Assembly: GCA_050291245.1 (NCBI GenBank)
Contig: JBNKJP010000069.1
Coordinates: forward strand, 1 to 64,000
Reading direction: 5' to 3'
Origin: Thiodiazotropha sp050291245
GTDB lineage: Bacteria; Pseudomonadota; Gammaproteobacteria; Chromatiales; Chromatiaceae
DNA length: 64,000 nucleotides
Position numbers and translations under genes: made by a program
Shown: piece by piece, positions 1-8,084 of the stretch
Layout of the letters: each line of letters opens with the position of its first letter
Numbering within the stretch: position 1 is the first letter of the stretch
Notes under the pieces: model-generated
What the model was told of the DNA's origin: nothing
What the model saw: the letters and a program-made list of their open reading frames with translations, nothing else
Database searches by the model: none

Positions 1-1
1 G

Positions 2-349
2 GGGGTGTGGATCACCCATGTGATGGCGCCCCACAGGAAATTCCAACTCGATCCCAGAGAGATCGAAAACTTCAACGAGGTAAAAGCGATGTTGGCCACA
101 CGCATTGAACAGTGGGAAAAAGATCGGGAAGAGCAGCTTAATAAAGAAAAGCAAAAAGCCCGAAAACAAGGCGAAAAACTAGGCCAAAAACAAGGTGAAG
201 CCAGCTTGCTCAGCAAGATGCTGGAGCGAAAATACGGTCCTCTACCGCCTTGGGTTCCGCGACGGCTCGCCCAGGCTGACACAGAGACTCTGGAACATTG
301 GGCCGACAACCTGCTCGATGCCCAGACGTTGGACGAAGTTTTCAAATGA
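2..349 (+). CDS. Rpn-family recombination-promoting nuclease / putative transposase, C-terminal part
   Basis: The reading frame is open to the left edge, so this is the 3' end of a longer gene. The visible 115 residues hold a charged Lys/Gln-rich helical stretch (EQLNKEKQKARKQGEK) followed by GEASLLSKMLERKYGPLP and a final LEHWADNLLDAQTLDEVF. That layout is typical of the C-terminal tail (DUF4351-like) of Rpn/YhgA-type PD-(D/E)XK nucleases. The catalytic domain would lie upstream and cannot be seen. Members of the family are scattered in proteobacterial genomes and are linked to RecA-independent recombination. The family call rests on the tail alone. Confidence 0.6.
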   Translation, partial: GVWITHVMAPHRKFQLDPREIENFNEVKAMLATRIEQWEKDREEQLNKEKQKARKQGEKLGQKQGEASLLSKMLERKYGPLPPWVPRRLAQADTETLEHWADNLLDAQTLDEVFK

Positions 350-508
350 GGGCGTGATGTTTTTGTGTTGATCGGGCAACGGCTTTTGCCAGATGTCTGG
401 TTTTGATGACAAATCGAATGGGTTTTCATGTCTCGTGGCCGTATGCATCCTCCGGTAACCCGCTGTCTTTGTTTTCGGCTTCTTCTGTATTCTTTTGATA
501 GGTAAAAA

Positions 509-673
509 ATGAGTACAGTCATGTATCCATCACAATCTTCCGCATTCAATATCCTTGTGAAACGATCGAGTAGCCAAATTTACGTAGTGATTGGGTCAAG
601 ATTCGGAGTTCAGGGTTCTGCTCAAGGCCGTTCGGATGAACTCGATTATCTGGGAAAGGCGCTGCCTTGCTAA
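509..673 (+). CDS. Possible small ORF, 54 codons, unknown
   Basis: ATG at 509 preceded by a weak ribosome site (ATAGGTA), stop TAA at 671-673. The peptide begins MSTVMYPSQSSAFNILVKRS and has no recognisable motif, signal peptide or membrane segment. It ends just before the palindrome upstream of ttrB. It may be a chance ORF. Confidence 0.15.
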   Translation: MSTVMYPSQSSAFNILVKRSSSQIYVVIGSRFGVQGSAQGRSDELDYLGKALPC

Positions 674-681
674 CCCGGCCA

Positions 682-699
682 TTAGGGGTTAACCCCTAA
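682..699. promoter_or_regulatory. 18-bp perfect palindrome upstream of ttrB, candidate operator
   Basis: The sequence TTAGGGGTTAACCCCTAA equals its own reverse complement over all 18 bases. It is centred about 95 bases before the ttrB start, a normal distance for an activator or repressor site. It could also form a hairpin, but no T-run follows. It is not a NarL/NarP heptamer pair, and the factor that binds it is unknown. Confidence 0.5.
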
Positions 700-784
700 A
701 TCATCCTTCGGTTTCCTCCGATACCCGGTGATTGATCGGACGCCTACCATTGAAATTGATCAATGTAAGAAGGGGTTCGTTGTC

Positions 785-1519
785 ATGGACATCAATCGCC
801 GCAAGTTTTTGAGCGCACTGGGTTCGGTTACGATGGGGTCTGTCGCCTATGCCGCCACGGGCAGTGCATTGGCGCAAACCACCGAGGTGGGTAAACCGCA
901 CTGGGGCATGGTTGTCGATCTTCGCAAATGTATCGGCTGCCAGGCCTGTACGGTGGCCTGCGTCATGGAGAACGATGTCCCCGAGCATGCGTTTCGCACC
1001 CATGTTTCGGTCTATGAGGTCATCAAGGACGGGGGTGATCCCGCCATGGTCATGCTACCCAGGTTGTGCAATCACTGCGACGATCCGCCCTGTCTGCCGG
1101 TCTGCCCGGTTGAGGCGACCTTCAAGAACCCGGGCACCGGAGAGGTCCTGGTCGACGCCACCCGTTGCGTGGGCTGCGGCTACTGTGTCCAGGCCTGCCC
1201 CTACGATGCACGCTTTATCAATCACAGAACCCAAGTTGCCGATAAGTGTACTTTCTGCATCCATCGCACATCGGCCGGATTGCTCCCGGCCTGTGTCGAG
1301 ACCTGTGTCGGCGGGGCGCGCAATTTCGGTGATTTGAATAACCCACAAAGCGCGGTCTCAAAGCTGTTGGCGGAACACCCTGTCTCTGTGCTGCGCCCGG
1401 AGATGCACACTCATCCCAACGTGCGCTACATCGGACTGGATGAGGCGCTCAACGGCCGGGTTGCCGGAGAAGCCGCCTATCGACCCCCCGAAACGACTCA
1501 GGTCGAGGAGGATGCGTAA
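785..1519 (+). CDS. ttrB: Tetrathionate reductase iron-sulfur subunit TtrB
   Basis: Electron-transfer subunit that passes electrons from the membrane subunit TtrC to the molybdopterin subunit TtrA on the periplasmic side. The 244-residue protein starts with a twin-arginine signal (RR at residues 5-6, NRRKFLS, hydrophobic stretch to ALAQ at about 31). Sixteen cysteines lie in four clusters: C49/52/55/59, C95/98/103/107, C128/131/134/138 and C155/158/170/174, as expected for four [4Fe-4S] centres. The start at 785 is set by AAGAAGGGG at 767-775 and by the signal peptide; an in-frame start at 728 would put 19 extra residues before the Tat motif. The stop overlaps the ttrC start (TAATG). SoeB and PsrB-like subunits are similar, but the neighbouring TtrA fixes the assignment. 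Confidence 0.9.
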   Translation: MDINRRKFLSALGSVTMGSVAYAATGSALAQTTEVGKPHWGMVVDLRKCIGCQACTVACVMENDVPEHAFRTHVSVYEVIKDGGDPAMVMLPRLCNHCDDPPCLPVCPVEATFKNPGTGEVLVDATRCVGCGYCVQACPYDARFINHRTQVADKCTFCIHRTSAGLLPACVETCVGGARNFGDLNNPQSAVSKLLAEHPVSVLRPEMHTHPNVRYIGLDEALNGRVAGEAAYRPPETTQVEEDA

Positions 1520-2646
1520 TGGATCTGCAAATTCACGAACTCGTCGGCGCTACCCATGACGCCACCTGGCTGCCCTGGGCGGTGCAGTATTTCTTCCTGA
1601 TTGGGATCAGTGCCACCGCACTCCTGCTGTCCCTGCCGGCCTTTGTGTTGCCGAGAAACAGGGCTCTGTCCCAGGGGCGTCTGGCGCTGATGGTTGCGGT
1701 AACCAGCGGAATCACCGGCCCCGTGGCGTTACTCGCCGATCTGCATCAACCGCTGCGTTTCTGGCATTTTTATGCCTATACCCACACGACCTCCTGGATG
1801 GCCTGGGGTGCCTGGATCGTGCCGTTGTATGTGACCTTTCTGGTGTTGTTTGCCTGGGCGGTTCACCGGCCGGCGCTCTACGCCCGTGGCAAGGAGGCAT
1901 GGCGCTTCGCATGGCTGTTCCGCGGGCTGTCGTTGGGTGGTTCCGCCAATACCTTCGCACCATCGCTGGGTATAGGCGCCGGGATATTCGCTCTGGGTGT
2001 ACTCACCTATACCGGGGCCGAAGTCTCTGTCGTAGCTGCGCGGCCGCTGTGGAATACCCCTTTTCTACCGTTGCAGTTTCTGGTTACGGGACTGGTCGGC
2101 GGCCTCGGTGTGATGCTGGTGCTGAACCGGATGTTGCTTGACGATTTAGCGCTTGAACGGAGGATGAACCACGAACTGAGCCTGGTGCTTGCCGTTGCGG
2201 CGGCGTCAGGCGCGGCCTGGTACGTCCTTGCCCTATCCGGAATCAGCCCGAAACACAACGCCGCGCTTGCATCGGTGGCGGGGTTTACCGTCTGGCGGCA
2301 CATCGCCGGGTGGGGTTCGTTCTCGGTTGCACTCGTGTTTGCGATTGCCATTATTCGTCCCGTGGGAACCGGCTGGCTGACTGGACTGGTTGCCATTCTG
2401 ATTGCCTGGATGTTCCGCTGGATCGTTTTCATGGGCGGGCAAGCCGTCCCCAAAGTCGGCAGTGGACTGTACGACTCACTGGTACTTGCCAGTCTGGAAA
2501 GTCTGATGGGCGTTATCGGTACATTCGGCCTGTGGATCTTTCTGATCATTGCCTATACCACTTTTGTTCCATGGGTCGAGGCGCGGCCGCCTCATGAGCG
2601 AGAGCCCGATGAGGCATTGGCACACCCGCAATCCAGCCACTCCTGA
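1519..2646 (+). CDS. ttrC: Tetrathionate reductase membrane subunit TtrC (NrfD-like)
   Basis: Integral membrane quinol dehydrogenase that anchors the complex and feeds electrons to TtrB. The 375-residue protein has about nine hydrophobic segments spread from residue 20 to 360 and belongs to the NrfD/PsrC family. It is somewhat longer than the enterobacterial TtrC as I remember it (about 340 residues), with a charged C-terminal tail rich in Glu and Pro. Its ATG overlaps the ttrB stop by one base, and ttrA follows after 10 bases, so the three genes form one operon. NrfD proteins are hard to subdivide by sequence alone; the name rests on the operon. Confidence 0.85.
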   Translation: MDLQIHELVGATHDATWLPWAVQYFFLIGISATALLLSLPAFVLPRNRALSQGRLALMVAVTSGITGPVALLADLHQPLRFWHFYAYTHTTSWMAWGAWIVPLYVTFLVLFAWAVHRPALYARGKEAWRFAWLFRGLSLGGSANTFAPSLGIGAGIFALGVLTYTGAEVSVVAARPLWNTPFLPLQFLVTGLVGGLGVMLVLNRMLLDDLALERRMNHELSLVLAVAAASGAAWYVLALSGISPKHNAALASVAGFTVWRHIAGWGSFSVALVFAIAIIRPVGTGWLTGLVAILIAWMFRWIVFMGGQAVPKVGSGLYDSLVLASLESLMGVIGTFGLWIFLIIAYTTFVPWVEARPPHEREPDEALAHPQSSHS

Positions 2647-2656
2647 GGAGGTTCGT

Positions 2657-5600
2657 ATGTCCACTCGCCGCAATCTTCTGAAAGCCGCAGCCGCAACCGG
2701 CGCCCTGACCGCCTTTGGCGTGGGGTACAGCGAAACCGCGCGCAAGCTCGTGAAGGGAAAATGGGCCGGAGAGATACCGGCAAAGGCCTTATCGGGCAAT
2801 GCGCCGGAGCCGGAATTCCGTATCGACCCGCAAACCGGTGATCTCGATATCAATCCCGATCAGGCGCTCAGCTACGCCATGTGCATCGGTTGTACCACCC
2901 TGTGCGGGGTGCGGGTGCGCGTCGATAAGAAGAACAACCGGGTCCTGCGCGTCGCCGGCAATCCCTACAGCCCAATGAGTACCGATCCCTTCCTGCCCTA
3001 TGACACTTCGGTCCGGGACAGTTTTCGGGCCCTGGCACAGGTCGGAGAGGGCGATGGCATGACCTTCCGTTCGACCGCCTGCGGACGCGGCAATGCCGCG
3101 CTGCAGCAGCTGGAAAACCCACGCCGGGTATTGCAGCCGTTGAAGCGGGTCGGATCGCGGGGGAGTGGGGAATGGCAGACCATCAGCTTCGAGCAATTGA
3201 TCCGGGAGGTGGTCGACGGGGGGGATCTGTTCGGTGAAGGCGCGGTGGCCGGTCTGCGGGATATCCGGGACCTGAAGACCCCGATCAAGGCCGATGCCCC
3301 GGAACTGGGGCCCCGCGCCAACGGTTTGGCTTTGATGAATTGCGTCAACGACGGACGCGACAGCCTGGTGCTGCGTTGGCTCAAACAGAGTTTCGGATCG
3401 CAGAACTTCGTGCGCCACGGTTCGTATTGCGGGGGTGCCTATCGTTCAGGCTCGGGTGCGATGTTCGGTAATTTCAAAAAGATGCCCCACGCCAAGCCGG
3501 ACTTCTCGGAAGCCGAGTTCATCATCTTCTGCGGTACCGCGCCGGGCAATGCGGGTAACCCCTTCAAGCGGGTCGGTACTCTGATCGCCAAGGCCCGTGC
3601 TGACGGTAAAACCAAATATGTGGTGGTCGATCCGGTGCTCAACCATGCGAGCTCCGGCCCGTCGGACAAGCGTGCCCAGTGGCTTCCGATCAAGCCCGGA
3701 ACGGATGGTGCGCTGGCCATGGGAATGATGCGCTGGATTTTCGAACATGAGCGCTATAACACTGCCTATCTGTCGCAACCCTCGGCTGCGGCAGCCAAGG
3801 CGGCGGGGGAGGCGAACTGGACCAATGCCACTCATCTGGTGATCGTCGATGAGACCCACCCCCGTGCCGGACATTTCCTGCGTGGCTCGGACCTGGGGCT
3901 GGAGGTCAAAGGCGATGCCTATGGTACGGATGATCCGTTCATGATCGCCGCGAAAAACGCTCCGATACCCGCCGGCGACACAGCCGCGCCACTGTTTTTC
4001 GAAGGTGAGGTTGAAACACTCAGGGGTTCCGTGGTGGTGAAAAGCGCGCTTACCCTCTTGCGCGAAGAGGCCATGTCGCAGAGTCTGGAGGCGTATGCCC
4101 AGGCTTGTGGTATTCCGTCATCGACCCTCTCCGGTCTGGCCAATGAGTTCACCAGCCACGGACGCAAGGCAGCGGTCAATTCCCACGGTGGGATGATGAA
4201 TGGCTCGGGCTTCTACAATGCCTATGCGTTGATGATGTTGAATACCCTGATCGGCAACCTGAATTGGAAGGGCGGTACGCTAATCGCGGGTGGTTGGTTT
4301 CCCGATAACGCGGGTCCGGCCTACGAGATGAAGAAATTCCCCGGTGCGGTCAAGGCGCGGGGACTGCCCATCGGGCGAAATGTGCCCTATGAAAAGACCT
4401 CGGAGTTCAAGCGCAAAAAGGCCTCCGGCAAACCCTATCCCGCAGAGGGGCCCTGGTATCCGAATGCGCCGGGACTGGCCACCGAGTGGATCTCATCGGT
4501 GGTCAACGGTTATCCCTATGGTGCCGAGGCGCTGATTTTCCGCAATACCAACCCGGTATACGGTCTGCCGGGTATCGCCCATCTCGTGGAACGTCTGAAG
4601 GATCCGAAAGTGGTTCCCCTGATCATCTCCATCGATCCGTTCATCAACGAAAGTTCGGCGCTTGCCGACTATATCGTCCCCGACGCCACCATGTATGAGA
4701 CCTGGGGTTTCACCAAACCCTGGGGGGGCGTCCCGACCAAGGCAACCACGGCGCGCTGGCCCGTGGTTGAACCGCGCATGGCGCGCACTGCCGAGGGCGA
4801 TCCGATCGGACTGGAAGCCTTTCTGATCGCAACAGCCAAACGCATCGGTCTTCCCGGTTTTGGCGACAAGGCCATTCCCGACGCCAACGGTGAGCTGCAT
4901 CCGCTCAACCGGGCTGAGGACTGGTTTTTACGTTGCGCGGCGAATGTCGCCTGCATTGGCCAACCGGTCGCCGACGCCAGCGACGACGATATCAATCTGT
5001 CCGGGGTATCGCGCATTCGCGCCGACCTCGAAGCCGTTCTCAAGCCAAACGAATGGCGCAAGGCTGCGATGATCTATACCAAGGGGGGACGTTACGAAGC
5101 GATCGGCGGGACCTATGACGGCGAGACGGCGCGTCATCCATTCAGCAAACCGATGCAGGTCTATAACGAAGGACTGGGTAGTTTCCGCCGCGCAACCACC
5201 GGACAGCGGATGTCGGGCACCCCTACCTGGCGGTCACCGGAATTCGCCGATGGCACAAGGGTGAGCGATCTCTACCCCGATAGGGAATGGCCGGCTCGCC
5301 TCATCAGTTTCAAGTCGCCGTTACAGAACTCCTATTCGGTGGGCGCGCCGGTCTTACGCCGGATTGTCGCCACCAATCCGGTGATCGTTGGGCGGGCAAC
5401 GGCGCAAGCGCTGGACATCGTAACCGGTGATCAGGTGCGCCTGACCACCCCCGGCGGCAGTCTGGAAAGCGTGGCAGTGGTGCGTGATGGTATCGCCTCG
5501 GGAACCATCGCGATCGAACACGGCTACGGTCATCGGGCCTTTGGCGCATCCGATATCACCATCGACGGCAAGACCATTCCGGGTGATTCGGCTCTGGCTA

Positions 5601-5728
5601 CCGGGGTGTTGTTGAATGATCTCGGCATGCTCGACCCAACGCGGACCCATGCCGGCGTTTGGGTAGACCCTGTGTCAGGAACCGCTGTGCGCAATGGGAT
5701 ACCCGCGCGGATTGAAAAGATTGGCTAG
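2657..5728 (+). CDS. ttrA: Tetrathionate reductase catalytic molybdopterin subunit TtrA
   Basis: Periplasmic molybdopterin guanine dinucleotide enzyme of the DMSO reductase superfamily. It reduces tetrathionate to thiosulfate, supporting anaerobic respiration. The 1023-residue length matches TtrA. It begins with a Tat signal (STRRNLLKAAAATGALTAFG). A [4Fe-4S] site is formed by C76, C79, C83 and C142. C258 in HGSYCGGAYRSGSG is the probable molybdenum ligand, where the enterobacterial protein has a very similar HGAYCGLAYRAGSG. Other matching blocks are SHGRKAAVNSHGGMMNGSGFYNA, TALADYIVPD-like ALADYIVPDATMYETWGF, and IAIEHGYGHR near the C-terminus. GAGGAGG at 2645-2651 sets the ATG at 2657. No TtrRS two-component genes lie next to the operon. 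Arsenate or selenate-type relatives are less likely because of the close block-by-block match. Confidence 0.92.
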   Translation: MSTRRNLLKAAAATGALTAFGVGYSETARKLVKGKWAGEIPAKALSGNAPEPEFRIDPQTGDLDINPDQALSYAMCIGCTTLCGVRVRVDKKNNRVLRVAGNPYSPMSTDPFLPYDTSVRDSFRALAQVGEGDGMTFRSTACGRGNAALQQLENPRRVLQPLKRVGSRGSGEWQTISFEQLIREVVDGGDLFGEGAVAGLRDIRDLKTPIKADAPELGPRANGLALMNCVNDGRDSLVLRWLKQSFGSQNFVRHGSYCGGAYRSGSGAMFGNFKKMPHAKPDFSEAEFIIFCGTAPGNAGNPFKRVGTLIAKARADGKTKYVVVDPVLNHASSGPSDKRAQWLPIKPGTDGALAMGMMRWIFEHERYNTAYLSQPSAAAAKAAGEANWTNATHLVIVDETHPRAGHFLRGSDLGLEVKGDAYGTDDPFMIAAKNAPIPAGDTAAPLFFEGEVETLRGSVVVKSALTLLREEAMSQSLEAYAQACGIPSSTLSGLANEFTSHGRKAAVNSHGGMMNGSGFYNAYALMMLNTLIGNLNWKGGTLIAGGWFPDNAGPAYEMKKFPGAVKARGLPIGRNVPYEKTSEFKRKKASGKPYPAEGPWYPNAPGLATEWISSVVNGYPYGAEALIFRNTNPVYGLPGIAHLVERLKDPKVVPLIISIDPFINESSALADYIVPDATMYETWGFTKPWGGVPTKATTARWPVVEPRMARTAEGDPIGLEAFLIATAKRIGLPGFGDKAIPDANGELHPLNRAEDWFLRCAANVACIGQPVADASDDDINLSGVSRIRADLEAVLKPNEWRKAAMIYTKGGRYEAIGGTYDGETARHPFSKPMQVYNEGLGSFRRATTGQRMSGTPTWRSPEFADGTRVSDLYPDREWPARLISFKSPLQNSYSVGAPVLRRIVATNPVIVGRATAQALDIVTGDQVRLTTPGGSLESVAVVRDGIASGTIAIEHGYGHRAFGASDITIDGKTIPGDSALATGVLLNDLGMLDPTRTHAGVWVDPVSGTAVRNGIPARIEKIG

Positions 5729-5795
5729 AGCCCACCTGTCAGGCTTTCAGGGACGAAAGCTTGTCGGGTTTTGATGGCTTCTGATTTCCTAAAGC

Positions 5796-5815
5796 AGTAT
5801 AGGACACTACACTAG
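5796..5815. repeat. Short repeat AGTATAGGACACTACACTAG, copy 1
   Basis: This 20-base sequence occurs again unchanged at 29085-29104, and an 11-base core (ACACTACACTA) recurs on the minus strand at 60830-60840. Here it lies between the 3' ends of ttrA and the chemoreceptor gene. The second copy extends to a near-palindrome, so it may be an operator or the remnant of a mobile repeat. Confidence 0.5.
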
Positions 5816-5893
5816 ATACGATGTCCTGAACAAGATGTGCTACTCCGGCCTCCCGCCCATCCCTGGGTCTGAGGCGCAGAATCCGTTTAACGT

Positions 5894-7573
5894 TCAGAGT
5901 TTGAATTGACCGACCAACTTGTTCAGGTTGTTACCCATTTCGTTGACGCTCTCGGCCATGGTTGCGGATTGTTCCGCCACTGTGGTGGCTTCGTCCGCCG
6001 TTGTGGCGATGTGAGTGATGTTGCGGTTGATCTCTTCAGCGGCAGATCCCTGCTCTTCGGCGGCGGTGGCGATCTGTGTGTTCATCACACTCATCCGGGA
6101 GACCACCTCGGCGATACGATGCAGACTCTCTCCCACCTGCTGGGCGACGCTTACTACTTCACCGGTCTTCTGCTCACTGCGTTCCATGACGCCGACCGTG
6201 GTCTTGGTGCCGTTGCTCAGTCGTTCGATCATCTCCTGGATCTCGACCGTTGACTCTTGTGTGCGGCTGGCCAGTGTTCTGACCTCGTCGGCGACCACGG
6301 CAAATCCACGCCCATGCTCACCCGCCCGCGCCGCTTCGATGGCGGCATTGAGCGCCAGCAAGTTGGTCTGTTCGGCGATACCCTCGATGACATCCAGCAC
6401 GGTATTAATCTTCTGACTTTCAGCTTCCAACTGTTTGGTGTCCTGCATGGCCTGCCCGGCATTGGCGGCCAGCTGATCGATGGTGGCGACAGCCGTCTCG
6501 ACGATGGCCAATCCTTCGCTGACCGTGGAATTGGCGGTTTTCGCCTCGGTTTCGGCTTTGACCGCATTGCTTGCGATCTCCTGGATCGTCATGGTCATTT
6601 CGTTGACCGCGACCGCGATCTGCTCGGTACTCTCCCGTTGGCGCAGGGTGACGGCCTTGCTCTGGTCAGTGAGCCGTGACATCTCGTCGGCGGTACCGGC
6701 AAGGCGAGTGGTCGTGTCGCTCACACCGCTGATGATGTCGTGGATGGTGTCGGCAAACTGGTTAAAACCGGTGCTGAGTTCACCGACTTCGTCGCTCGAC
6801 GATTGGGGCAGGCGGTGGGTCAGGTCGCCGCTGCCTTGGGCAATCTCTTTGAGTGCATCAGACGCCTGTACCAGTGGACCGGTAATTCGTCTGGAAATCA
6901 ACAGGTTGAGAACGAAAGCCAGTCCGGTCAGAACGATGGTGATGATTACTGACTGGGTGATCTGGGTGTTGATGTCCCGACGAATTTCCGCTGATATGGT
7001 TTCAACTTCACGGTCGATATCATCGATGTAGAAACCTGTGCCGATCATCCATTGCCACTTATCCAATCCATCGGCGTAGCTGAGCTTGCTAACCACCTCT
7101 TTCGTTGATGGTTTCTCCCACTGGTACTTGTAGATTCCACCACCGGATTTGGCGGCATTGATCAATTCGCGTATCAGGGGTTTACCGTTGGCGTCCTTCA
7201 GGTCGATCAGGTTTTTTCCCTCCAGTTGAGGCTTCGGGCGCAGAACAATATTGGTACCGTCATAGAGATAAACAAATACATAGCCGTCATTTCCGAATGC
7301 GAGTCCGCGGAGAATCTTTTTTGCCTCTTCCTGGCGAATTGCCATATCACCCTCGCCCTCATAGAGTGAAATGATGGATGATTTTGCCAGTGCCACATAG
7401 TCCTTCAGTCGGCCCTCCTTTTCGGCCATCAGCAGGGCGCGTGTGTTGGCGATTCGCGTCTCGGCTGCTCGCTGGGAACTCATGATCGTCTGAAACAGCA
7501 GCATACCCGCGACCAGCAACAAGGGGATTAACGAGGCGGCCAGAATCTTTTTGCGCAGGTTGAGTTTTTTCAT
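5894..7573 (-). CDS. Methyl-accepting chemotaxis protein with single Cache sensor
   Basis: Membrane chemoreceptor of 559 residues that signals through CheW/CheA. TM1 lies at about residues 9-29. A periplasmic sCache-type domain follows to about 195 (GNDGYVFVYLYDGTNIVLRP, then GKNLIDLKDANGKPL, then WQWMIGTGFYIDDID). TM2 is near 205-225, then a HAMP domain and the long coiled-coil signalling domain with the hallmark tip EQTNLLALNAAIEAARAGEH around residue 400. The start is supported by AGGAGA just upstream on the minus strand. It converges with ttrA, so a link with tetrathionate or thiosulfate taxis is possible but unproven. Cache domains of this type often bind small carboxylates. Confidence 0.9.
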   Translation of the reverse strand: MKKLNLRKKILAASLIPLLLVAGMLLFQTIMSSQRAAETRIANTRALLMAEKEGRLKDYVALAKSSIISLYEGEGDMAIRQEEAKKILRGLAFGNDGYVFVYLYDGTNIVLRPKPQLEGKNLIDLKDANGKPLIRELINAAKSGGGIYKYQWEKPSTKEVVSKLSYADGLDKWQWMIGTGFYIDDIDREVETISAEIRRDINTQITQSVIITIVLTGLAFVLNLLISRRITGPLVQASDALKEIAQGSGDLTHRLPQSSSDEVGELSTGFNQFADTIHDIISGVSDTTTRLAGTADEMSRLTDQSKAVTLRQRESTEQIAVAVNEMTMTIQEIASNAVKAETEAKTANSTVSEGLAIVETAVATIDQLAANAGQAMQDTKQLEAESQKINTVLDVIEGIAEQTNLLALNAAIEAARAGEHGRGFAVVADEVRTLASRTQESTVEIQEMIERLSNGTKTTVGVMERSEQKTGEVVSVAQQVGESLHRIAEVVSRMSVMNTQIATAAEEQGSAAEEINRNITHIATTADEATTVAEQSATMAESVNEMGNNLNKLVGQFKL

Positions 7574-8084
7574 TGGTATCTCCTGAGGGATCAGGCTGTT
7601 TTGATGTGCGAACAGTACAATGTTTAATCGGCAGAATTGAGAGAATGTTGAGGCTTGAAGAAGTCTCTGAGCAGATTCAGAAGCGTGGTGGCGGCGAACC
7701 GATGAATCCGCCTATCAAGCAATTCGCGGGATTGTCGTGATTCTCCCATTGAGTACGGAACTGCTGGATCACACCGCAATGCACAAATGTGATACTTTCG
7801 CCCAGGGTCGTTGCCTTGATCTGGTAATGGGTGAGGTAGACGGTGTTGTTGTCTGTGATGTTATGCAACTTATTGATTAGTATGCAAATAACAGTTCTGG
7901 TTTTGGCGGTGAGATTGCTGGCGCACGCTTCGCTTCTGAAGCAAGATCGAGATCCACCGGGCCTGCTCAACCTGTCAGGCGATCAGCCGTCGCCCGCCTG
8001 CTTGCTTCGTGATTGCAACGATTGGATCCCTTATTTTGTATGGAGTAGTCTGATTCGAGCTTTAAATGGATTTCGAGAGTGAAA
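7574..8084. other. Intergenic region between chemoreceptor and PocR-type cyclase
   Basis: About 510 bases lie between divergent genes. Open frames exist on both strands here, but none has a convincing ribosome site or protein character. The part from 7840 to 7900 is AT-rich and could hold promoters. I recognise no RNA gene. Confidence 0.4.

Larger units (their letters stand above)
350..784. other. Intergenic region between the Rpn-type gene and ttrB
   Basis: About 435 bases without a recognisable gene. It contains a possible 54-codon ORF (509-673) and, just before ttrB, an 18-bp perfect palindrome (682-699). The first 150 bases are T-rich and may include the end of the upstream transcript, but I see no clean hairpin with a T-run. 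Confidence 0.5.

Noticed and set aside
7677..7970. 97-codon minus-strand frame upstream of the chemoreceptor
   Set aside because: It needs a TTG start without ribosome site, and the protein shows no recognisable pattern.
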